From NCBI RefSeq assembly GCF_000687475.1, contig NC_057318.1, positions 1,302,001 to 1,366,000 on the forward strand: a DNA stretch of 64,000 nucleotides. The letters are read 5' to 3'. Under the pieces are notes generated by a model. The model made no database searches, had not been told where the DNA came from, and was given only the letters and a program-made list of their open reading frames with translations. This document shows, one piece after another, positions 11,304-21,316 of the stretch. The number at the start of each line of letters is the position of its first letter. The stretch's first letter is position 1. Made by a program: the position numbers and the translations under genes. The stretch comes from Ustilaginoidea virens (Eukaryota > Ascomycota > Sordariomycetes > Hypocreales > Clavicipitaceae).

Positions 11304-12537
11304 CATTGTCCTCGATATTTGATGCACGCCACTTGGCACGATGGCTCGCTTTTTGTTGCTCCAGGGCCGTCACAATGCCGACCAGGCAAACCAAACCCGT
11401 CAAAAAAATGGATACCACGCTTGCCACTCCATCGGGACCAAAGTTTGACTGGCCAACAAGTCCGTTGTTGGCCGTTTGCGGCACACCACCTCGGTAGGGA
11501 GGATTGGTGGGCGAGGTGTGGACAAGGCGTAGCAGCAAACGAACGAAAATAGCCTCGACTGCCCTCAACTGCCCTCGACTGCCTGGGGGGCCGGGCGCGA
11601 CAAGAAGCGCACACGAGTCTGGGACGTGCTGCCGCGAATAGCGAGCTGTGCAGATTGCGGGGGCGACGACCTGGAGCGAGCGTTCCGAGTAAGCGCAGCT
11701 GATACTTGAGCAGTCGTCCATTGTTCATTGTTGGTTTCAACTCGCGCTTGACCCTTTGTAACAAGTCGACAGGGCGGCCATCGATGCCACCAGCCAGCGA
11801 CATGGTGGATGCGTTGGGTGCCCTCGGACTGCCCCAAGCTGTAGCAGCGCATGAGGAAAAGGCGAGATCCAGGCCGGAGTCTGTGATCCATGAGGGTTTG
11901 TAGTCTTGGCTTGTGGGCTCGGTGTGGTTCCCGTGGTTTCTGCAATGGCACACTTTTTCTTTTTCCGTTCCCAGGTGCGGCGGTTTTTTTTTTTTTTAAT
12001 CCTTTTCTGGAGTCTGTCTTATGCAGAGGGAACGCAGAGTCGCAGCAGGGTCGGAAGGATGGGGCTTGGCTTGACTTGATGGAGATGTTCTCCAACAGGA
12101 AGAGGTCCTTAGCTTCGTGAGCGATCTGCACTCGGGGTGATCCCACTTTTCTTATCGTGAGTTACTCTTTTCCTCTAGAGGCTAACACCGGTGTGCCCAC
12201 TGCCCACTGCATGGCCGTTTGATGCCATGGTCCAATGTCATGGTCTAACGAGGCAACTCCCTCGAGGAGTTGACCAAGTGGGGAAGCAAGCGAGGAGAAA
12301 ATAACCGTCCATCCAGGGACCATCAATGATGACTCGAGCTACAGCACAGCAGGAGGGCTCGGGAGTCATGAGTGCGTGCTGTTTGCTGAAAGAAAGCCAG
12401 AGCCAAAGCCAAAGCCGAAGCTGAACCCGAAGCCGAAGCCGAAGCCCCTTGCCTGGTCGTCGTCAGCGGACAAGGTTGAGCGAATAGGTGGGCGCTGGCT
12501 GAAGCTAGCCGGACAATTTCTGAGTCCTGACGACATT

Positions 12538-12660
12538 TGTTTCTCTTTGTCCATTTTCTTTCTGTATATTTCTCTTCCTTTTTCTTCCTTCATTTCCTCT
12601 CTTCTCTTCTCCTCTTCTTTTCTTTTCTCGTTTCCTTTCTTTTTTCCCTCTTGCTTCCCG
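12538..12660. repeat. Pyrimidine-rich tract
   Basis: Around 120 bases that are almost all C and T on the plus strand, with TTTCTTCC-like blocks and a few interruptions. No coding support on either strand. Confidence 0.8.
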
Positions 12661-14493
12661 ATCCTAGGGGAGGGAAGGAGGGGGTCCACTGTCGAGGGCA
12701 AGGTGATGTTGGATGCAAGGTTTTGCGCCAGGGGCAAGGAGCGGCTGGAGCTTATTTCCTTTGCAGTCTCCGCCGAACCTGCCAAGCAAGTGGATGGCAA
12801 GTTGCAAGTTGCAAGTGGCAAGTCGCACCTGCCACACCTCCAGCCTGGCGTAGCAGGCACGCTAGTGCCAATCTGTCGTAGTGCGACAACAGTTTCCAAT
12901 CGGCCCACCTGAAGTGACGCCATCAAGGTTTGGTGCGTCGACGAGTCAACGGCGCCGAGGGGGGACATCGATCCATGCCTTGGCTGCCTGCACGCTTCAT
13001 CGATCTATGGGCTCCAGGGATACCCGAGGTACTAGGCAGTTGGCAGTTGGCAGTTGGCAACTGCGTTGCTTTGAGGGGGATGCTAGAATTTTCGATGCAG
13101 AAGGTCTGGCTAGATTTTCTGGCGGCACTTTGCCTTAATTTCTTGTCGGGATTTCCCCCCTGAACTTGCAACTCGTGTTGTACTAGGCGTGAGCAGTCAA
13201 GAACAGGAAGCGGCAGAGGTCTCAACTCATACAACCGCGACCGATCTGGCGCTTCCATCTCACCACGCTTCAACCGGACGATACAGGCTAACTCATCATC
13301 TCTTTGCGGCGCCCCAACCATGCTTGCAGTGCCCCATTAGAGGGCTGGACGAGTCCTTTTGCCCTCGTCGACGCTCTCATCCAATTCTACATGTCTCGGA
13401 AGTGGTATATATCGGTCTTTCAAAGTCAAGTCAGGTTTCGCATGCAATGGCCACTGCCATATAGAGACACCAAGACACCAAGATACCAAGATATCTACCA
13501 GGCACATCAACCCATCATCACCAAAAGCACACGTATTCACGGAATACGTCCTGCGCTAGGCCGGAACGCATGGAAGCCGGAGCATTACCCACCTTCAACA
13601 CTCCCGAGGGGGGGGCAGCAGTATGCACGTAAGCTGCCTCCTTGCCCTCTGCGATAGATACCATCGTATAGTGAGCCGGCTGCCTGGTGGTTGCTATCGT
13701 TTGACATGTTTCTGCCACCGAGACCTTCCAATCAAACATCTGCACGAAACGCGAGGGGACTTACTGCTATCGAAAGGCTCCGTCCCTCTCCACGCTGTGC
13801 CGAGTCTCGCCTATTTCTCCGCACATAGTTAATCAAGACACCTTGCCTCAACGTGGTGCTGCTAGTGACCGCACCGGCTGGGGTGAAGCAAGATTGATTC
13901 GATGTCATGACAGAATCTGTGGGTAGTATTTACCTTTCCATGCAGGCACTGGCACTGTTTTATCGCCCACCGGGGGGCGACTAACGCCCCCATGACAACC
14001 TTTAGCATGCATGTCTTGACTTGGAGTTGGATTGAAATGATGAAGGGCATCCAGGAGGGCACGGAGGGAGGGAGGAAAGAGAGAAAAGAGAGCACAGAGA
14101 GGCCGACAGCCACTGGGCGTCCCATGGTTTTCTTATCCAACCTCATGAACGCCGTGGTCATGGCAGCGTTGTGAAAGGAGCACTCAGGAGAGAGGAAAAC
14201 ACGCGGATTGAAATGGAAATTCAAAATACACAATCGCCAAACAAGAATTCGCCTTTGAAACCTGCAGTCTGTCACCTGATGCCCTTTGGGGAGGGAGAAG
14301 CCATACATAGAAGAAAAGGAGAGCGGCCGAGTGATCGGCTCATGGTCAGCAATCAGGATCGTTGCTGTCAGTAACTAACAGGGGAGACGAGCCCGCACGC
14401 ATCCAACGATAAGAGACAAAATCAAAGGAGAACATGGCAACTTGCGTGTTCGGAAACTAAAAACAACAACAAACAACGGATAAAGGTAAGCGC

Positions 14494-15108
14494 TTATGCG
14501 GGATCGGTCCACCAGCCTGGCTTGATTCGGGCGTTCCGCGACCACTTATCATCAGGCAAGGTCGCAGCCACCTCTCTGAAACATGCGAGGGAAACAGGGG
14601 GTTGCTTGCCGTTTCGGTTCTTTTTGATGGTCAACTGCGTCAACTGCTCCGAGTCGGTACCCACGGGGTAGGATCTGAACGGCAGAATCCTACCAACTCC
14701 GTCACCCCCGCAACGGACGCTGCCGGTCTTACTGCGCTCCATGCATCGTTGCCACCAGGCCGTTATCCTGTAGCTTATTAGCTGGCTGCCACAGTTTTGC
14801 GACCGGTCTTTAACCTGCATTTCTTCGCTTGGCTGCAGCCACAGAGCGCCGGAACCTGCGCCGGGACCTTGACAGTTGGGCATCCACCTGGTGTTTTGAA
14901 AACCCAAGTACAATATGCGGAATGCCCAGTTGTCAGTACGCAGTGCATCCATAGGTCTAGGGTTGCAGTTCAACTGACAGTAGCGTTCCAACATCTGTAT
15001 CAGCAAACAAAATTGGCTGGCATGGTGAGTTGGGCAGGTCGAGAAAGTCTCATTGAATCGTGCAAACGCCGGCGCAGCTGCCACGCGCTGGGTTGGAATG
15101 ACGGACAT
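14494..15108 (-). CDS. Possible hypothetical protein, doubtful
   Basis: An uninterrupted 204-residue frame with an ATG start at 15108. The C-terminal 110 residues have balanced, protein-like composition with several Cys and Trp (QNCGSQLISYRITAWWQRCM; then SVRCGGDG, VSLACFREVAATLPDDKW), while the N-terminal part is less convincing. I recognise no domain. No clear signal peptide opens this frame; a secreted cysteine-containing protein with an upstream exon is possible but not shown. It sits alone in a gene-poor stretch. Chance open reading in GC-rich DNA is a real alternative. Confidence 0.25.
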   Translation of the reverse strand: MSVIPTQRVAAAPAFARFNETFSTCPTHHASQFCLLIQMLERYCQLNCNPRPMDALRTDNWAFRILYLGFQNTRWMPNCQGPGAGSGALWLQPSEEMQVKDRSQNCGSQLISYRITAWWQRCMERSKTGSVRCGGDGVGRILPFRSYPVGTDSEQLTQLTIKKNRNGKQPPVSLACFREVAATLPDDKWSRNARIKPGWWTDPA

Positions 15109-16162
15109 GACGCGGTTTCGGAATCTTCTCCGTCACGCCGTGCTGCCACGACTACGTCGGATCAACAAAGTCCACTAGCACTTGCATTGCCAACAGGGCC
15201 TGGCAGCATCCTCGCAGCATCCTCGCAGCATCCTCGCAGCATCGACAGCATGGCACGTTGGGTAATTGACAAGGACTCGGGATGCCGGGCCGCTGCAGAT
15301 CGAGCCTCACCGGTTAGAGGGCGAACTGATCGGCCGTCACCCGGATTCATAAACCTGCATTTCAATAAAAAAAATAAAAAAAAATGGGAAAAAGGAAAAA
15401 GGGAAAAAAAAACAAACTGGGCGGTTGGATCTTCAGGACGTGTAAGCATCCGTGTTGGTCGTTGCCAAGAAAATGGACCCCGGCGGGACACGAAGCATCG
15501 AGTACTCCATACTGTGGCACAAAACAGGTTTTGCATCACGTACGAGACCGAGGCCGTTCATTAATCCACCTCAGCTGGTCCAGGCGCCTCGTCGCACAAC
15601 GAGCATGGAGCACGTGGGCAGTTCGAGTTGCCACTTTGACCACCACCCGGCTCCAGCGTTCACCGAAACGGCGTGATGGGGGAAATGATGGTCACCAGTA
15701 TTTTGGATCCGTTGGTGTCCCATGCGTCAACAATGGTCAAGTTTGGCTCAAAGCGGAGGCTTGAATGGGTCAGGAGGTTGACACTCGGGCAGCACCGGCC
15801 ATTGCCTTGCCGTTCTGTTCTGACCGCCGTACGGAGTAGTGCTATTTATACTACCAGAAGCACGCAGCGTGCCAGTTCGGAAAAGGGCCTTTTTTTTTCG
15901 ACGATCCCAGACGCATCGTATCATACGACGTGTCCGGTTCATGTGGCAGGATGATGACAAAAAGATGTCTGTGTTCAGGTACTATCATGCCGTACTTACC
16001 ATACCAGCTCCTGAAAGCTGTTCAGCAAGCAGCTGGTGTCTTGCCCACCAAGTATCCAGTTCACAGCTGACACTTTGACCGACCACCAATGAAAGGGTGT
16101 AATCATTCAGCGTTTGTGATCAGCAAGTAAGCCGTAGTGCACACCTGTACAACAACTCTTCT
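15109..16162. other. Intergenic
   Basis: No gene seen. It contains a 12-bp tandem (GCATCCTCGCAG, 15203-15243), an A-rich patch at 15364-15412 and one exact TACGGAGTA at 15830. Confidence 0.55.
15203..15243. repeat. 12-bp tandem repeat
   Basis: About three and a half copies of a GCATCCTCGCA-type unit in non-coding DNA. Confidence 0.88.
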
Positions 16163-17545
16163 TCAAAGTCTCGAATCCGGTACGGTTTGGGAGAGAGAAC
16201 CTGTGTCGGGAAATGATTCATCTCCCGAAAATCTCCTGGCCATAGTTTAGCCGGGTCGCAAGAAAAAAAAGAAAGAAGAAAAACCAAACGCTGGTCAATG
16301 AAAAGTCAGGGGAGCAGGTATCCGGTTGAAGGCTGGCTAGTAGTAGCTTCGAAGCAAGACTGAAGCAGGTTTACACTCACCACCCTCGTTCTTGACCTCC
16401 GCTCAAGAAGCTACAGTCGCTGTTCAAATCACAGTCCCAATTGCCCGTGACGTCGGCTTTGTCGTCTGCTTGGCAAAAAGAAGAGAAAAAATAAAAAAAA
16501 CCCTGGGTGTCAGCGTTGGGATCGTTTGGTCACGCGCCATGAAGAACGAACAAGACTTTGTTGGTGCCACGGGATCTACCAGGGATGGGAGCCCGTGGAA
16601 ATGCGCCATGCCACTTGCCTGGATTTGATGACGCCGAATCGCGGCCATGGCGGCTGTCGTCCGTAATTCTTCCTCCAGTGGCACTGCTGGCCTTGCGACG
16701 GCTGTAGAGGCTCACTCCGCACGTGTAGGCGTGGAAGTCGTCAACATCCACGCTGGCGGGGACCTGACCCGTCAGAATGCGTCCCATCAGGATAATGACA
16801 GCTGCGTGGCTGCATAGAACAATGGTTCGAGTCCCATCGGCATCACACTGCTCGATGATGCCCCTCAAGGCCCTGGTGACTCTGTCTTGCAACTGCTCCA
16901 GACTCTCCCCTCGTGCGGACGGCTTCACTGTCGACACGTAGCTGTCGTCGTAGCTCGGAAACAGGCGCTTGAGGACCTCGGGCCCGGCTGGTTCCGGATG
17001 ACGGAATGGAGCAGAGCCGAACCACTCGCGAATTCCATGTTCAGGAAGTACCGTCGTTACGGCGGACGCAGCTCCCCATCCAGGCCCCCCCGGGGCACCC
17101 GTCAAGGTCCTTGTGTCGTGCCCCGGGTTGTCCTCTGCCTGCTGAAGCTGCAGCTGTTTCTGGAGCTCCATAAACGGTGCCATTGTCTGCAGGCATCTGT
17201 AAAACGGGCTGGAATACACCTTGTCCACCTTTGGATCCAGCGTCATGAGATGGCGGGCCAGTTGCTTGGACTGGTCTATGCCGTACGAGGTGAGCGCTGG
17301 GTCGCCCGGAATGCCTGTTGGCGATGGGATGCCAGAATACGTGCCGGTCTGGGGATTGACCGTCCAGCTGGAGCGGAACTAGAACAAAAACGACAATGGC
17401 ATGGTCAATGAGATTGCCCTTGGCCCCCTCCCCTCCTCCCGTGGACGCGCGAGCTCCTATTGTTTGGGATTCGTGATTGCCGAGGCACCGGACGGGACAA
17501 CCCACTCACCCCATGCCGCACAACGTAGATTCTCTCCAGGACCAT
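16163..17545 (-). CDS. Tfc7-like histidine phosphatase (phosphoglycerate mutase fold)
   Basis: Four exons, 17545-17510, 17378-16619, 16465-16381 and 16235-16163 (317 residues). The tiny first exon encodes MVLERIYVVRHG with the catalytic RHG at residues 10-12. Downstream are YSSPFYRCLQT, the GESLEQLQDRV block and the second catalytic His in VLCSHAAVI. The last two exons restore the tail NWDCDLNSDCSFLSGG, then QERGW and FSGDESF, conserved in fungal members. This matches the branch that includes yeast Tfc7 (tau55 of TFIIIC) and its fungal homologues. Whether this one sits in TFIIIC or is a free phosphatase cannot be told. The 153 bp second intron begins GCAAGT after CAG, a GC-AG intron with otherwise perfect donor consensus. 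An exact TACTCCGTA lies about 200 bp upstream of the ATG. Confidence 0.85.
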
Positions 17546-19237
17546 TGTTCTTGTGGTGTTCTTGTGGTGATCTTGACGGCGGGTTGAAAGGGAGGGGGTG
17601 GGGGGGGGGGGGGGGTGTTCCTTCTGCTGTTCTGCTGTTCGTCAAGATGCTTGATGGGTTGCGACTTGCGGGAGGGGGCAGGGGTGTGTACGCGTGCGCG
17701 CGCAAGGGCGGCAAGGCTGATGGTGGAATTCCGTGCTCCGTACTCCGTAGTCGAGAGAAGATGAGGTTGGTGACTCGTGCTGGTGACGCGTGACTCGTGA
17801 CTCGTGAGCCGCAATCTCGGTTGTCCTAATTGTGCCGCAGTCGGTGCAACAAGGCACAAAGGATCAGTGACTGCCACCGTCCACGCCTACGCCTCCACGG
17901 GCGTTTAGTTTACCTCACAAAGTCGGTGAATATACAACGATGGGCGTTGTTGGGTTCCCGGGGTCACGGACCATTGTAGGGAAGGTACACGGTGGGGGGG
18001 GGGGGGGGGGGCAGAGTTGTTGGTTGTTGAAGGTTTTTTTGCTGTCGGTGGGCGCTTGGACGAAATGAAGTGCATCAAGGAGTCGGTCGGCGACTGGACC
18101 CGGACGGACCCACCCGACATTTTCTGCTCGTCCACACCAACTCCCACGCACGTCTCGTCTCGTCAGAAAGTCCAAAGTCGGGCCCTGATGTCCCCTTGCC
18201 CGTCTCACCGGGCCGTCTCTCTCTTCTGCTCCCTCGCTTCTCCTTTGTTTCTTTTTCTGTTTCTTTTTCGGTTTCTCTTCTCTTCTCTTCTTTTCTTTTC
18301 CTCCCATCTTCAAAACCACGCTGTGCCACCACTTGTTATTCGCCGCTCCCACCAACTTATGCACAATCAATGCTTGTGGCCATGTTAAAGCTTATCCTGT
18401 ACCCCGTCGTGGACCGCAGCAACTGGGCAGTGCGCAATCTCACCCGGCTAAAATTAGAGTCGAACCCAAGTGACAGGTAACGTGTCTTAACGCTTCCCCA
18501 TGTTTTCTTGTGCTTTGCCAAAGGCACTTGTGTTCCCTCATTTGCTGCTGTACCGCGTACTCCGGACGGAGCCTGGTTTGTGGCCATGTCCGTCCGTGTT
18601 GAAGACATGTTCAACCCTGGTCAATGGACGACGACGACGACGACGACGACACGACTTCCTCCCAGCCTTTAGTGGCTTGTTCGAGTGACCCAGAGTCCCA
18701 GACTCGAGGCTCGGGGGCTTACCTTTGGACCACTGTATGATTCGAGCCATTCACGGCGCTGGACCAGATACAGCAGCACCCCAAGCTTTGACAACTCTTG
18801 GCTCGCTTCCAACGAGACGAGCAGCAAACGATAGTTTCGACATCGTTCCCAACGGTTTGATTCCAGCTGCTGGAGCGTGGCTCGTTTTGAGAATTTCGCA
18901 GTACCATGTGCGCGCAGCAGAAGGTATAAAAGCTCCAAGTTGTCGTCAGACTTGCCTCTCGAGCCCCCAAAACAGTTGATTCAGCTTCATGTTGGCGTTA
19001 GTTCACACGCCCAGGGTGAATAGTACATGCCTGCCCTTGCGGGGGAAAAAAGAAAAAAAACCCTAGCAAGGGAAAGAATTTCTATTGTTGCCTCGGCAAA
19101 CCCAGGGCTAGAAGCTGCGCTTTCGACTCGACTTACAACATTCAGCTCAACCGTCCCGTAAAAACATAGTAGCACCGTTATATACATCTCTTGTTTGCTC
19201 CTTGGGCAAAGGGTTGACGTGAAGCCCCCCCCCCCTT
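17546..19237. other. Intergenic
   Basis: No gene seen between the Tfc7-like promoter and the F-box gene 3' end. It contains G runs (17598-17615, 17994-18011), a pyrimidine-rich tract about 18220-18305, an ACG triplet run near 18628-18650 and an exact TACTCCGTA at 17741. Confidence 0.55.
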
Positions 19238-21316
19238 TCACATCACGGAGCAGGCTCCCATAGTTCGCGCTCGCCGTCGACCCACGATGCCACCGTCTTC
19301 CTCGGTCATGTGGAGCGTCTGGGCTTCCCTGGCTCGACGCCTTCTCCTGCGATAACCCGCTCCTGCCACTCCAGCTTCCTCGTTTGCCTGCATGTAATCG
19401 GCCCATTTTCTTTCCAGCCTGCCGGCGGATGAAAAGTCTCCGCGTAGCACCCGCTTCTGGTGTTCATCGACCGTCATCTGGAACCCGTAAAAGCACTTCA
19501 AGCCGATCGTTTCCGTGGGGTAGCTTACTTTTCCTGGCCGCTCCGTCGACGATCTGATGTGGGCGTTGCGGAACAGGACTTCCCGGATGCCAGTCCAGGT
19601 GACGTTTTGGCAATCGTAGACGGCCAGTTGCAGGGTGACCCGGGGCCGTTGGCTGGCGTCGAAGCATCTCTTGGAGCGCCTGCTTACCATGGCTGCCGCG
19701 TCTGCCAAGGAGAGGTCGCTTATGCGGGTGTTGTCCATGTCGATGCTTTTCAGGCTGCGGCACCTTTGCAGCACCGGCAGCATGCCCACGTCGCCAATGT
19801 CTTCGCAGTAGCTGATGGACAAATGCTCTAGTGACTCAGCACACGGGGCTTTGGCGAGATGTTCCGACATGAGCGAGTTCGTCAGCTCCTCCAGATCCTC
19901 CAGCTCAAGGTGGGTTAGCCGAGGAGTCGAGGCAAGGATGGGCTCGAGAGCAGCATCCGTCAGCGACCTGCATCCGGAAAGCTGAAGACCTTCCAGCTCG
20001 GGGACGACGTGACCGATAGATCGGACGCCACTGCTTGAAAGGCGGTTGCATCGACTCAAGTCCAGATGCCGCAGCTTTCGGGGAGGCGACAAAGGCTGTC
20101 CGGTCAAGACGTCGAGCTCGGGGTCGGGGCCGCGCATCATCATCTGAAGAGCCTCGTCGTTTAGCTCGACACAGCCGCAGAGCACGAGACGTTGGAGTGT
20201 GTTGGCGTGGAAGAGGGACTCGGCAGTCGGTATATCGTCAAAACCCCGAACCCCCCCGGCCCTCAGGTCCCTCAACCTTGGGCATGATTCGATGACTGCT
20301 TTGATTCCTCTGGCTTCGACCTTGTCGCACCAGGAGACATTAAAGGTCTCGAGCTGGGAACAGGATTCTGCGACAATCTTGCAGGATGTGTTTGACACGG
20401 CGGAGAGACCTGTCAGGTTTAAGTGAACAAGCTTCTCATTCGTCCTCAGCAGAGTGTGGAGGGTATTATTTTGAAAGTTCCGGCAGCCCTCCAGTGTGGC
20501 ATTGACAAGATTTTTGCAAGCCTTTACAATGACCTCGGTCCGCCTGTAGTGCTCAACCTGTACGCAGCCCCTGAGATTCAAGTTCCTTATAAACGGCCCC
20601 GCAGAAACGATGATTTTTGCCAGCGACTCGGCAGGTATCTCTCTGTAGAACTCGGATGCATCGAAAGAAGACCAGAGCTGTCCGTCAAAGCAAAATCTAT
20701 AGAAGTATTTGCTGACTCTGGATACCTGGACCAGCTCTTTGGTGCGAAGATGGCCTAGAATTTGAACCCGGATCTCATGCGGCATATTTCCCCAGAAGCT
20801 AAAGCTGGGTTTGGGGGAGCCAGTTGTCGTGGCTGTCTTGGTCTTTGCAAGCCCATCCAGCTTGTTGGATCGTACTGTCAGGGGGAGGGAAGCGGTGGAT
20901 GGTGTCGCGCTTCGCTCGAGTACTCTCCTCACAGCAACCGGGCTTCGGGTGCTCTCTTGGGATAGCAGGTTTTCGTGAGTGACCGCGGGCGAGACGCAAG
21001 CCGAGACATTCGGCATGCCAAGCGGTATCGGCTCAGGAGTAGATGAGGTCGCGCTAGGTGAATTTTTGGGAGGACCGGCAGCGGCCAAACTAGCACAAGA
21101 CAAGGAGCCTCGTGAGCTGTACGGGGTGCTTACCGAGCGAGATCGGCGCAGTCCATTCAACGACGGAGACGATGAAATCCTCTGCAGCCCGCGGAGCAAT
21201 CTTTGTCGGCCTTTGCCCTTGATATTCATGTCGGGAGACGCGGGAGAATGGGTCTGGGCCTCTCCCGATGACGCCGGGGACGAAGCGGCGACATTCAGGT
21301 CGACAACGGCAGCCAT
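19238..21316 (-). CDS. F-box / leucine-rich repeat protein, putative SCF substrate receptor
   Basis: Single exon, 692 residues. The frame is open further upstream but only from a GTG; the first ATG (21316) was chosen. Residues 1-172 are Ser/Pro-rich and probably disordered. An F-box lies at about 173-220 (MPHEIRVQILGHLRTKELVQ, then VSRVSKYFYRFCFDGQLW). It is followed by roughly ten AMN1/cysteine-type leucine-rich repeats (NLNLRGC, NATLEGCRNF, TFNVSWCDKVEARG, HLDLSRCNRLSSSG, GLQLSGCRSLTDAAL, HLSISYCEDIGDVG), as in Grr1 and Pof2. The C terminus has an Arg-rich patch (GYRRRRRRARE) that may be a nuclear signal. By family such proteins bind Skp1 through the F-box and recruit substrates for ubiquitylation through the LRR surface. 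The substrate is unknown. Confidence 0.86.
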   Translation of the reverse strand: MAAVVDLNVAASSPASSGEAQTHSPASPDMNIKGKGRQRLLRGLQRISSSPSLNGLRRSRSVSTPYSSRGSLSCASLAAAGPPKNSPSATSSTPEPIPLGMPNVSACVSPAVTHENLLSQESTRSPVAVRRVLERSATPSTASLPLTVRSNKLDGLAKTKTATTTGSPKPSFSFWGNMPHEIRVQILGHLRTKELVQVSRVSKYFYRFCFDGQLWSSFDASEFYREIPAESLAKIIVSAGPFIRNLNLRGCVQVEHYRRTEVIVKACKNLVNATLEGCRNFQNNTLHTLLRTNEKLVHLNLTGLSAVSNTSCKIVAESCSQLETFNVSWCDKVEARGIKAVIESCPRLRDLRAGGVRGFDDIPTAESLFHANTLQRLVLCGCVELNDEALQMMMRGPDPELDVLTGQPLSPPRKLRHLDLSRCNRLSSSGVRSIGHVVPELEGLQLSGCRSLTDAALEPILASTPRLTHLELEDLEELTNSLMSEHLAKAPCAESLEHLSISYCEDIGDVGMLPVLQRCRSLKSIDMDNTRISDLSLADAAAMVSRRSKRCFDASQRPRVTLQLAVYDCQNVTWTGIREVLFRNAHIRSSTERPGKVSYPTETIGLKCFYGFQMTVDEHQKRVLRGDFSSAGRLERKWADYMQANEEAGVAGAGYRRRRRRAREAQTLHMTEEDGGIVGRRRARTMGACSVM

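Larger units (their letters stand above)
9763..14493. other. Gene-poor region, simple repeats only
   Basis: I see no supportable gene in about 4.7 kb. It contains G and A runs (10237-10247, 10350-10378), a CCCTG tandem (about 10601-10628), a CT run (11260-11290), a pyrimidine-rich tract (12538-12660) and small GCAAGTT or GGCAGTT repeats near 12800 and 13035. Every longer open frame lacks a domain, has poor composition or derives from a repeat. Part of the left end should be the promoter of the SANT-like gene. Confidence 0.5.

Noticed and set aside
11210..12146. Minus-strand open frames of 193-247 codons
   Set aside because: No domain, no intron pattern, and one contains the CT microsatellite as an Arg-Glu run.
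18390..18480. B-box-like GGGTTCGACTC on the minus strand
   Set aside because: The flanking bases do not form a T-stem and no A-box lies upstream at the right distance.
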